From Bradyrhizobium pachyrhizi (GTDB lineage: Bacteria; Pseudomonadota; Alphaproteobacteria; Rhizobiales; Xanthobacteraceae), in assembly GCF_001189245.1 (NCBI RefSeq), contig NZ_LFIQ01000111.1:22616-60885 (forward strand): 38,270 nucleotides of DNA, read 5' to 3'. Shown piece after piece: positions 1 to 7,485 of this stretch (positions are counted from its first letter, which is position 1; each line of letters begins with the position of its first letter). The notes below the pieces were generated by a model that saw only the letters and a program-made list of their open reading frames with translations, had not been told where the DNA came from and searched no databases. The translations under genes and the position numbers were made by a program.

Positions 1-147
1 GGTGAAGAAGTTGGTCGGGTTGTCGAGCGCCGTGTTGACCTTCTTGCCGGTGGCAAGGCGGTTCTGCGTCGTGGAGAGCAGATCGGCGGTGGACTGGAGG
101 GAGAGGAGGTTCTGACGAACGGAGGAGGAGAGAATGATATCGGACAT
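1..147 (-). CDS. fliC: Flagellin, N-terminal part (cut by window edge)
   Basis: The 49 visible residues begin MSDIILSSSVRQNLLSLQS and continue through LATGKKVNTALDNPTNFF, the conserved N-terminal D0 helix of rhizobial flagellin, the subunit that polymerises into the filament. The rest of the gene lies outside the window. I chose the ATG at 147 over one at 153 because AGAAAGG sits 7 bases upstream of 147, whereas it would nearly touch the ATG at 153. The gene is divergent from flbT, whose product in Caulobacter destabilises flagellin mRNA. No clear promoter was found upstream. Confidence is high on family; which of several paralogous flagellins it is cannot be told from 49 residues. Confidence 0.93.
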   Translation of the reverse strand, partial: MSDIILSSSVRQNLLSLQSTADLLSTTQNRLATGKKVNTALDNPTNFFT

Positions 148-513
148 TTTCATACCTTTCTGGTGTGAAACTGAGGAAAAAGCCGCTCCAATCCTTTCTG
201 ATCGGGCGGATGGCCGATCCTGCGGTCAAGCCGCGAAGGAAAAAGAAATCTCCAGCACGGCATTTGAGACAAAGGCCGAAGAATAAAATTGTCGCCATTG
301 GGCGAGGTTCGTCCCGAAAACTACTGGGGCGACTGACAATTCCGGCCAGATAGCGACCCCTGCGCCCTCACCCCATTCACCAAGCATTAACCATCATGGG
401 AAAGGATCACTGTCGCATCGGCCCCGGGCCGCAACGGCGGCTGCTAAGCAGTGCCGAACCACGTCGTTCCGCGAGCGAAGACGTCGCGCGACTGCCGGCA
501 AAGGAGAACGGTT
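148..513. other. Divergent fliC-flbT intergenic region
   Basis: This 366-base gap must hold the promoters and leaders of flagellin (minus) and flbT (plus). I see no convincing coding sequence; a 62-codon frame at 165-353 is rich in Arg/Lys/Pro and resembles no known protein. A degenerate sigma-54-like sequence on the minus strand at 302-316 keeps the GG and GC dinucleotides 10 bases apart but misses several consensus bases. A short hairpin at 200-219 lies in the presumed flagellin leader. Confidence 0.5.
200..219 (-). promoter_or_regulatory. Hairpin in presumed flagellin mRNA leader
   Basis: GATCGG at 200-205 pairs with CCGATC at 214-219 across an 8-base loop, about 50 bases upstream of the flagellin start. 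In Caulobacter, FlbT acts on the flagellin 5' untranslated region, and flbT is the adjacent gene here. A regulatory role is inference; only the six-base inverted repeat is seen. Confidence 0.3.
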
Positions 514-945
514 ATGGCCCTGAAGGTCGAACTCAAACCGAACGAGCGCATCATCGTCGGCAATTGCGTGATCACCAACACCGACCAGCGCGCCCGCCTG
601 CTGATCGACGGTGACCGCATCCCGATCCTGCGCGAGAAGGATATCCTGACGCCCGAGACCGCGGACACGCCGGCAAAGCTGATCTATCTCGCTGTGCAGC
701 TGATGTATCTGTCGCCGGACCCGATGGCGCACCACCCGACCTATTTCAGTCTGGTGCGCGACATCATCACCGCGATGCCGAGCGCCTGGCCCTTCATCGA
801 AAGCGTCAACAACTTCATCCTCAACGGCGACCTCTATCACGCGCTGAAGGAATCCAAGAAGCTGATCGCACACGAAGAGAAGTTGCTGGAAACCGCGCGC
901 GACCAGCAGAACGCCGAGCGGGACGACACACGCAAGAGCGCGTAG
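514..945 (+). CDS. flbT: Flagellin biosynthesis regulator FlbT
   Basis: This 143-residue cytoplasmic protein begins MALKVELKPNERIIVGNCVI and continues with ITNTDQRARLLIDGD and LREKDILTP, matching FlbT over its usual length (about 130-150 residues). FlbT is the post-transcriptional regulator of flagellin expression in Caulobacter and rhizobia. The ATG at 514 has AAGGAG seven bases upstream; longer frames starting at 451 lack such a site. It is usually paired with flaF, but no flaF lies in the visible part of this locus. It is divergent from flagellin and converges on flgL, with a repeat element touching its stop codon and a strong terminator behind it. Confidence 0.95.
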   Translation: MALKVELKPNERIIVGNCVITNTDQRARLLIDGDRIPILREKDILTPETADTPAKLIYLAVQLMYLSPDPMAHHPTYFSLVRDIITAMPSAWPFIESVNNFILNGDLYHALKESKKLIAHEEKLLETARDQQNAERDDTRKSA

Positions 946-1007
946 AGCTCCTTGTTTTGACGCGTTTTCGCGCGGCCCGGCGTCCACTTCGCTTGAAAAC
1001 GCTCTAG
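945..1007 (-). repeat. Dispersed palindromic intergenic repeat, copy 1
   Basis: This stretch, read on the minus strand, aligns closely with 23684-23752. The shared blocks are CTAGA-CGTTTTC, AGCGAAGTGGACGC and AAAACGCGTC, plus a final AGCTC. The arms CGTTTTC and GAAAACG form a stem. It starts at the last base of the flbT stop codon. It resembles a short dispersed repeat I recall as common between Bradyrhizobium genes; no function is established. Confidence 0.8.
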
Positions 1008-1024
1008 CCCCACTCGCCTCAACG

Positions 1025-1052
1025 AAAAAGGCCTCCGCGCGGAGGCCTTTTT
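1025..1052. terminator. Bidirectional Rho-independent terminator, flbT / flgL
   Basis: This is a perfect 28-base palindrome: AAAAAGGCCTCC, then GCGC, then the exact complement GGAGGCCTTTTT. A GC-rich stem flanked by A5 and T5 works as an intrinsic terminator in both directions. It lies between the converging flbT (plus) and flgL (minus), where a shared terminator is expected. Confidence 0.92.
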
Positions 1053-1078
1053 GCTGGCTGGAGATGAGGGGCGCGCGA

Positions 1079-2962
1079 TCAGCCGATCGGCAGATATTTC
1101 AGCAGCGTCGTCTGATACAGCATCGACGTGGTCTGGTACGACGCCTGCAAGCTGGTTTGCAGCGCCAGGATCTTGGTCGCGACCTCGTCCTGATTGACGC
1201 CCTCGACCGAGTCGAGCATCGTTTCCGCCATCCCCTTGAGCTGGGTCTGCCGATCGGTGGCCGCCTTGGTCGCGGTCTGGGCACCGGCGAATTCGGCCTG
1301 CACGTCCTGGATCTGCTGCTGACCGTTTTGCGGGGCGAGGTTGGCGCTCACGCGCTGCGCGAGCGCCGTCACCTGCGCACTCGCATTCGGATTGCTGGCA
1401 TTGGTTGTGACGGCTGCGTACACCGCGACGTTCTGCAGCAAATAGCGGAAGGCCTGTTCGTTGGCGCGCGCGCCATACTGCACGGTGATGGACTGATCGA
1501 CCTGCGCGACCGCGGTGCCGCGCGCCGACCCCGGGCCATTCTCGCCGGTGTACCAGTAGACGGTGTTGTCGGGCGTGCCCGCGACCAGGTTGGTGGCGGT
1601 GTCGAACGGCGGTCCCCCTACCCTCAGCGGCGCCGGCGCTGCGGTGGTGTTGTTGGCGATGCCGAGCGCGCCAAGTGCGGCCGTGTTGGAGCTCGAGATC
1701 GACAGGCTCTCGCCATCGGCGCCGTGCAGGGTGATCGCGCCGTTGCCGATGGTCGACGGGTTCTTGGTGCCGCTGATCTGGTCGATCTTGGCCATCAGCG
1801 TCTGCACGCTGTCGGTGACGTTGACCTGGTTGCCGGTGGCGCCCGAGGCCACGAAGGTGATCGGCGTGCCGTTCACCGTGATGGTATCGCCGGCGGCAAA
1901 GCTCGCCGACAGCGAGTCGGTGCCCGCCGCCCCCGACAGCGCCGTGGCGCCGTTGATCGGCGCCGGCGGCGTGTTCCGGTTGTTGACCGCGGCGCCCGAC
2001 ACGGTCGCGACCGGATTGAAGAAATTGTTCGACGCCGCAACCGCGGACGCCGCGACCAGCGACGTGTCGCTCAACGTCTTGATCGACGAGGTCAGGGTCG
2101 ATTGCAGGTTGGCCGTCGTCGCCGCGGTGTCGGCGCCGATCAGGAACGAGCCGGCGGGCGGCGGGTTCGTCGTGGTCGCCGTGAGTTCGATCGCTTCGGT
2201 GGTGCCGTCGGGCAGCGTGAAGTTGAACTTGATCTTGTCGCCGTCCTTCGGATTGACGGCGCCGAGATCGACCGAGGCCGATTTCGGCGTGCCGGTCGGC
2301 TGCGTCACCGTGGCGCCACCCGTCAACGACGACTGCACCGACAAAAGCTTCAGGCCGAACGGCGAGCCGTCCTCGGCGATACTCGTGACCGTCGTGGTCG
2401 CCGGCGGCGACGAGACGCTCAGGCGCCCCATCATGCCGGCGCCCTGATCGGCCTGCTTGCGCTCATTGATGAGCTGCGTGAGGCCGGCCTGGGTTGCCGT
2501 ACCCTTGAGCATGGTATCGGCGGATACCGTGGCCGGCGTATCCATCGCGCGGCCGGAAAACAGATAGCGGTCGCCCGACTGGCTGTTCAGCATCGCGACC
2601 GCGTTAGCGAAGGCCGCCTGCGCCGTGATCTGGCCCGAGGTCTGGCCGCTGTCGTTGAGCGTCAGCGTCGCCGTCGTCGCGGCGTTCTTCACCTGGGCCC
2701 CGACGTCGGACAGGCCCTGCAAGGTGAGGTTCGCGACACTCAGGCGCGTGTTGAGGTTGGTGGCGGTATCGGAGAACGCGTTGATGCCGCTGATCTGCGC
2801 GCGCAGGCTGAGCGCGAAACCGCGATCGAGTCCCTGCCCCGCATAAGTTGTCGATACCTTGCCGGTCGCAAGCTGCGTGGTCAGGTCATTGAGCTGATTC
2901 CGCAGGTTGAGGATCGTGGTGCCGATATAGGAAGTTCTGCCGCTTACGCCGTCGATCGACAT
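1079..2962 (-). CDS. flgL: Flagellar hook-associated protein 3 (hook-filament junction)
   Basis: This 627-residue protein forms, with FlgK, the junction between hook and filament and is exported by the flagellar type III apparatus. The flagellin-like N-terminus (TTILNLRNQLNDLTTQLATG; later GDRYLFSGRA near residue 130) and C-terminus (MLDSVEGVNQDEVATKILAL, ending LLKYLPIG) identify FlgL. It is about twice the length of the enterobacterial protein because of a large central insertion. Part of the insertion, about residues 346-434, is a hook/flagellin IN-type module also found in FlgE here. The start at 2962 has GAGGG close upstream, overlapping the flgK stop; only 7 bases separate the genes, so translation is probably coupled. 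It is the last gene of flgE-flgK-flgL and ends 27 bases short of the shared terminator. Confidence 0.93.
   Translation of the reverse strand: MSIDGVSGRTSYIGTTILNLRNQLNDLTTQLATGKVSTTYAGQGLDRGFALSLRAQISGINAFSDTATNLNTRLSVANLTLQGLSDVGAQVKNAATTATLTLNDSGQTSGQITAQAAFANAVAMLNSQSGDRYLFSGRAMDTPATVSADTMLKGTATQAGLTQLINERKQADQGAGMMGRLSVSSPPATTTVTSIAEDGSPFGLKLLSVQSSLTGGATVTQPTGTPKSASVDLGAVNPKDGDKIKFNFTLPDGTTEAIELTATTTNPPPAGSFLIGADTAATTANLQSTLTSSIKTLSDTSLVAASAVAASNNFFNPVATVSGAAVNNRNTPPAPINGATALSGAAGTDSLSASFAAGDTITVNGTPITFVASGATGNQVNVTDSVQTLMAKIDQISGTKNPSTIGNGAITLHGADGESLSISSSNTAALGALGIANNTTAAPAPLRVGGPPFDTATNLVAGTPDNTVYWYTGENGPGSARGTAVAQVDQSITVQYGARANEQAFRYLLQNVAVYAAVTTNASNPNASAQVTALAQRVSANLAPQNGQQQIQDVQAEFAGAQTATKAATDRQTQLKGMAETMLDSVEGVNQDEVATKILALQTSLQASYQTTSMLYQTTLLKYLPIG
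1660..1925 (-). repeat. IN-type module in FlgL, homologous to module in FlgE
   Basis: FlgL residues about 346-434 contain GTDSLSASF, DTITVNGTPITFVASGATG, NQVNVTDSV, LMAKID and a closing ALGALGI. The same order of blocks occurs in FlgE at 5697-5995, and the DNA is also very similar over the core. The pattern resembles the flagellin hook IN motif family. Confidence 0.75.
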
Positions 2963-2969
2963 GTTACCC

Positions 2970-4847
2970 TCACGTGAGCTGCAGCAGCGCGTCGTACATC
3001 TGCTTGATCGACGACATCACGCGCGCATTGGCGGAATAGGCGTTCTGCAGCGAAAGCAGATGCGCCATCTCCTCGTCCATGTTGACGCCGGAGGTCGAGT
3101 CCATCTTGGTCTGCAGCGTGTTCAGCACGACGTCCTGGCCGTCAGCGAGTTGCTTGGCAGCGGTCGCCGACTCGCCCTGCTGGCTGATGAACTGCTTGGC
3201 AAAGTTGAGCAGCGTGCCGGTGAACGGCGCGCCGGTGGTGCCAAGGCCGGTCTGCGGCGAATAGCTGTATGAGGCATTCGACAGCTGGTTCAGAACGAGG
3301 TTGGCGCGCGTGGTGTCGCCGGCCGGCGTCTGCGGATTGGTCGAGTACACCACCATGCGCGAGGGATCGCCGATCAAGGCGGTGTTGACGCTGATGCGTG
3401 CGGCAAGGCCGGTGGTCTGCGAGCCGTTCGCGGTGATCGCGCCGGTGTAGAGCCCGCCATTGTCGGTGAACAGCGGAAGGTGCGGATCGCCCGAGGTCAG
3501 CGACGAAACCGTCGTGGTGACCGACGCCGCGGTCACATCGGCCTTGTTGGCGGCGCCGTCGTCGAGCACGCGCAGCGTCGACCCGGACGGATTGGAGAAT
3601 TGCAGGCCGGTTCCACCGAGCGCGCCGTTGAGCTGCGACAGCACCGAGCTCATGCCACCGGAGAAATCGATGCCCAGCACCTCGTCGTTGGGATCGACGG
3701 TCGCGGTATTGCTCAGCGGCAGCACGCTCGGATCGTCGACGCGGATGATCGACAGATTATGCGTGAGGCCGGTGGTGTTGTCCTTGTAGGAGACGTGGAT
3801 GGTGTTGCCGTTCTGCAGCCCCGAGAGATCGAGGTCGAAGCCGGACTGCGCTCCCGCCGTCGCCGCGGTGCCCGCGGTGGTCTTGTCCGACAGCGCGCTC
3901 GACATCGCGGCGGCGAACTGATCGATCTGGGTCTGGGCCTGCGCCAGCGTGTTGTCGCGCAACTCGAGATAGGCGGCGATCTTGCCGGAGCGAATCGAAT
4001 TGGTCGACACCATGTCATAGGTGCCGCCATGCGGGAACGTGATGGTGATGGTCCCGACCGTGCTCTTGGTCGGGTCGGTATTGTACAACGTGTTGGACGT
4101 CATCGTGCCCTGGGCGTTGAAGCTGAGCGTCGCGGCCTCGGTGCCGACCAGCTGCACGCCGGAATTGGTGAACACGCTCACTTGGTTCTGGCTGTTGGTG
4201 ACGGTGCGGATGTCCATCAGCTGCGAGAGCTGCGTGACGTAGCGGTCGCGCTGATCGAGCAATGCCGCGGTCGAGGCATCGGTCGTGCCGCCATTGGCCG
4301 CCAGCTGGACATTGAGGCGCGCAATCTGCTGCAACGCATTGTTGGCGCTGTTGATGGAGTCGCTGATGCCGGCCTCGGCGTTGGCGCGCAGCGTCTGGAT
4401 TCCCTGCGACGTCGCGTTGAGCTGCTGCGCCATCGATTGCGCGGCATTGATCACGCCGATGCGGGCCGACTGCGATTCCGGGCTGGTCGACAGCCCCTGC
4501 AGCGCGGTCAGGAACTTGTTGTAGGCGTCCTCGATCGTGCCGGTGGAGTCGGGATTGCCGTACACGCCCTGCAGATTGGCCATGAAATCCGAGCGGACAT
4601 CGGCGTAGGCCGCGCCCGAGGTCTCGGTGCGGAGCTGGGTCTGCAGGAATTCGTCGAGCTGGCGGTTGACGCCGGTGATGAGGACGCTCGAACCGTACTG
4701 GCCGGTGGTGCCGGTGACCTGATTGAGCGTCTTCCTGACGTAGCCGGGCGTCTCCGCGTTGGCGACGTTCGACGACACGAGCGAGAGCGAGGCCTGCGTG
4801 GCGCGCAGGCCCGACATCGCGGTGGAAAGGGCTTGGCTCAAACCCAT
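2970..4847 (-). CDS. flgK: Flagellar hook-associated protein 1
   Basis: This 625-residue hook-associated protein is placed directly on the hook tip below FlgL. The N-terminus MGLSQALSTAMSGLRATQAS with SSNVANAETPGYVRK is the diagnostic rod/hook family helix. The C-terminus has SGVNMDEEMAHLLSLQNAYS and ends MYDALLQLT. It is somewhat longer than the enterobacterial protein (about 550), with the extra length in the variable centre. GAG lies eight bases before the ATG at 4847. The 46-base gap to flgE and 7-base gap to flgL indicate one transcript. No IN-type module like those of FlgL and FlgE was seen. Confidence 0.94.
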   Translation of the reverse strand: MGLSQALSTAMSGLRATQASLSLVSSNVANAETPGYVRKTLNQVTGTTGQYGSSVLITGVNRQLDEFLQTQLRTETSGAAYADVRSDFMANLQGVYGNPDSTGTIEDAYNKFLTALQGLSTSPESQSARIGVINAAQSMAQQLNATSQGIQTLRANAEAGISDSINSANNALQQIARLNVQLAANGGTTDASTAALLDQRDRYVTQLSQLMDIRTVTNSQNQVSVFTNSGVQLVGTEAATLSFNAQGTMTSNTLYNTDPTKSTVGTITITFPHGGTYDMVSTNSIRSGKIAAYLELRDNTLAQAQTQIDQFAAAMSSALSDKTTAGTAATAGAQSGFDLDLSGLQNGNTIHVSYKDNTTGLTHNLSIIRVDDPSVLPLSNTATVDPNDEVLGIDFSGGMSSVLSQLNGALGGTGLQFSNPSGSTLRVLDDGAANKADVTAASVTTTVSSLTSGDPHLPLFTDNGGLYTGAITANGSQTTGLAARISVNTALIGDPSRMVVYSTNPQTPAGDTTRANLVLNQLSNASYSYSPQTGLGTTGAPFTGTLLNFAKQFISQQGESATAAKQLADGQDVVLNTLQTKMDSTSGVNMDEEMAHLLSLQNAYSANARVMSSIKQMYDALLQLT

Positions 4848-4893
4848 GATGTGTACTCGCCTTTACTTCTTCACACGTGCAGCAACGATGCGA

Positions 4894-6726
4894 TCAGCGC
4901 ACCACGTTCAGGAGATCCTGCACCATCGAATTGGTCGTGGTGATCACCTTGGTGTTCGCCGAATAGGCCTGCTGGGTCACGATCAGCTTGGTGAATTCGT
5001 CGGCAATATCGGTGTTCGAGCTCTCGAGCGAGGAACCGACGATGGTGCCGGCCTTGCCGAACAACGCCGCGCCGGACTCGTCGGTCGCCTCGAACGCACC
5101 GCCGTCGATGCGCTTGAGGAAGTTGGTGCCGTTGAAGGTCGCCACCGAGATTTCGGCGAGGTCGATGTTGCGGCCGTTGGTGTAGTTGCCGACGATGCGG
5201 CCGTTGGTGGAGACGCTGACCGACTGCAGCTGGCCTGCGGGGAAACCGTCCTGCTGGATCTGGTTGACCTGAACGTTGCCGTTGGCGTCGGCGAACTGGG
5301 TCACGCCACCGGAGCCGAAATTGATCACGGGGCTGCCGAGCGACACGCCGTTGACGACGGCATTGGTGAGCGCCACCGAGGAGATCGCCGGCGACATCTG
5401 CCCGTTCGAGGCGAAGGTGAAGTTGACGTTGACGTTCTGCCAGGAGACCTGTGTGCCGGTCGCATTGGGATTGACCTGATAGAACAGGTTCCAGGTGTCG
5501 GTATGTGTGCCACCCAGCGAGGAGCTGTCGGTCTTGGCCCAGCGGAATTGCAGGTTCACCGGCGCGCCCGAGACGTCGTAGGCGGTGACGGCGCCGCCTG
5601 AGACGGATTCGTTCAGGAAGGTCGAGTTATCGTTGCCGATAACCTGGCCGGTGCCGACCGTGCCGCCGCCGCCGCGAACCGCAACCGCCGAGCCGGTGAA
5701 GCCGAGCGCCGCGAAGGCGGTCGAGTTCGAGCTCGTCACGTTGAGATCGGCCAATTTGCCGGAGTGCAAGGTGATCTTGCCGCCGCTGATCGTCGATGGC
5801 GTCGTGGTGCCGGTAATCGCGTCGATCTTCGCGAGCAGCGTTCCGATGCTGTCGGTGACGTTGAGCTGGTTGCCAGTCGCCCCCGACGCCACGAAGGTGA
5901 TGACGGTGCCGTTGACCGTGATCGTGTCGGCGGGCACGACGGGCGGGCCGGCCGAGCCGGCGCTGAAGCTGGCGTTGATCGAGTCGGTGCCTGTACCGCC
6001 CGAAAGCAAGGTCGCGATGGTATTGTCCACCGATGGCGTCGCCTTGTTCTTCTGCTCGGTGCCGGTGATAGCGGAATCGGTATACGGCGCAGCCGGCGTG
6101 CCCAGCACCAACGGATTGTTTCCACTGCTGAACGCGCCCGGCCGGATCAGCTCGGAACCGGGAACCGAAGTGTCGTGCGCGGTGGTCAAGGGATAGGACG
6201 CGAGGTTGGCGCGATAGTCTATCTTGGTGGTCTGCTGCGCCGGCAGGAAGTCGTTCTTGAATTGCAGCACCTGCGGCGATGAGCCTGCCGGGTTGCCGGT
6301 GGTCGGGTCGATCGGCACGCCCTCGAGATAGTAGCCGGCGCCGTTGACGAGATAGCCGTCCTTGTTGAGCTGGAAATCGCCGCGGCGGGTGTAGCGGTCG
6401 ACGCCATCGAACACCGGCGCACCGTCGGTGAAGCTGCCGGGCTTCTGCACCGCGAAGAAACCGTTGCCGTTGATCGCCATGAAGGTCGCGACCGATGCCG
6501 ACTGGACGTCGCCCTGTACCGAGTTGGTCGAACGGGACTGCGCGGTGACGCCGCCGGCAAGCTGCGCGGTCAGCGCGGTCTGCGGGACGAGGTCAAGGAA
6601 CGAGGTATCGATGCGCTTGAAGGCGGTGGTCTGCGAGTTGGCGATGTTGCCGGAGATGTTTTCAAGCGCGTACGACCCCGCGCGCAAGCCACCGACAGCC
6701 GTCGTGAGAGCGCCGAAGATACCCAT
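4894..6726 (-). CDS. flgE: Flagellar hook protein
   Basis: This 610-residue protein polymerises into the flagellar hook. The N-terminus MGIFGALTTAVGGLRAGSYA with LENISGNIANSQTTAFKR and the C-terminus ending SANTKVITTTNSMVQDLLNV are the FlgE signatures. FDGVDRYTRRGDFQLNKDGY near residue 105 is the flagellar basal-body/hook domain. I chose the ATG at 6726, with GGAG eight bases upstream, over an in-frame ATG 36 bases earlier that lacks conserved sequence. Residues about 244-343 hold a module shared with FlgL. At 610 residues it is longer than the about 400-residue enterobacterial hook protein. It is the first gene of the operon, with an RpoN promoter about 70 bases upstream. Confidence 0.94.
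   Translation of the reverse strand: MGIFGALTTAVGGLRAGSYALENISGNIANSQTTAFKRIDTSFLDLVPQTALTAQLAGGVTAQSRSTNSVQGDVQSASVATFMAINGNGFFAVQKPGSFTDGAPVFDGVDRYTRRGDFQLNKDGYLVNGAGYYLEGVPIDPTTGNPAGSSPQVLQFKNDFLPAQQTTKIDYRANLASYPLTTAHDTSVPGSELIRPGAFSSGNNPLVLGTPAAPYTDSAITGTEQKNKATPSVDNTIATLLSGGTGTDSINASFSAGSAGPPVVPADTITVNGTVITFVASGATGNQLNVTDSIGTLLAKIDAITGTTTPSTISGGKITLHSGKLADLNVTSSNSTAFAALGFTGSAVAVRGGGGTVGTGQVIGNDNSTFLNESVSGGAVTAYDVSGAPVNLQFRWAKTDSSSLGGTHTDTWNLFYQVNPNATGTQVSWQNVNVNFTFASNGQMSPAISSVALTNAVVNGVSLGSPVINFGSGGVTQFADANGNVQVNQIQQDGFPAGQLQSVSVSTNGRIVGNYTNGRNIDLAEISVATFNGTNFLKRIDGGAFEATDESGAALFGKAGTIVGSSLESSNTDIADEFTKLIVTQQAYSANTKVITTTNSMVQDLLNVVR
5697..5995 (-). repeat. IN-type module in FlgE, homologous to module in FlgL
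   Basis: FlgE residues about 244-343 carry GTDSINASF, then a short Pro/Gly/Val-rich insertion absent from FlgL, then DTITVNGTVITFVASGATG, NQLNVTDSI, LLAKID, ITLHSG and AALGF. These are the same blocks, in the same order, as at 1660-1925. Confidence 0.75.
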
Positions 6727-6794
6727 GACATGTTCTCCAATTCGATTCCCGGCGGCTGGCAATCACAGGAATGGCCGCATCGGCGGAGCATGTC

Positions 6795-6809
6795 GCAAAG
6801 GTCGTGCCA
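6795..6809 (-). promoter_or_regulatory. Sigma-54 (RpoN) -24/-12 promoter of flgE operon
   Basis: The minus strand reads TGGCACGACCTTTGC, an exact fit to the RpoN consensus TGGCACG-N4-TTGC, with GG and GC ten bases apart. It predicts a start near 6783 and a leader of about 57 bases before flgE. In Caulobacter the hook genes are sigma-54 dependent and activated by FlbD, so this agrees with the gene it precedes. The activator site was not identified. Confidence 0.85.
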
Positions 6810-6841
6810 CGAAACAAAACGTAACAAAATCATCCGCTTGA

Positions 6842-6870
6842 AAAAAATGCCCCGGTCGTTCGACCGGGGC
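6842..6870 (-). terminator. Rho-independent terminator of msrB
   Basis: On the minus strand, GCCCCGGTCG and CGACCGGGGC form a ten-base-pair stem with a minimal loop, followed by AT7. It lies about 40 bases after the msrB stop and upstream of the flgE promoter, so it should insulate the flagellar operon from msrB read-through. Confidence 0.9.
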
Positions 6871-6909
6871 ACATTTGCCGGGAGCGGCAACAATTGCCGG
6901 GAAGGAATG

Positions 6910-7410
<501 letters not shown>

Positions 7411-7485
7411 TAATCATCTCCGGTGCGGGCGGCTCGGGGGGCGTGCCCGAGGTTCGTCAACAAATACGAACCCCGCCGGCGGACG

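Noticed and set aside
302..316. Sigma-54-like sequence CGGGACGAACCTCGC on minus strand before flagellin
   Set aside because: GG and GC spacing are right, but three consensus positions are wrong; too weak beside the perfect site at 6795-6809.
1064..2977. Long plus-strand open frame opposite flgL
   Set aside because: It is the Arg-rich shadow of flgL in high-GC DNA, with no family resemblance. Similar shadows lie opposite flgK, flgE and the GGDEF-EAL genes.
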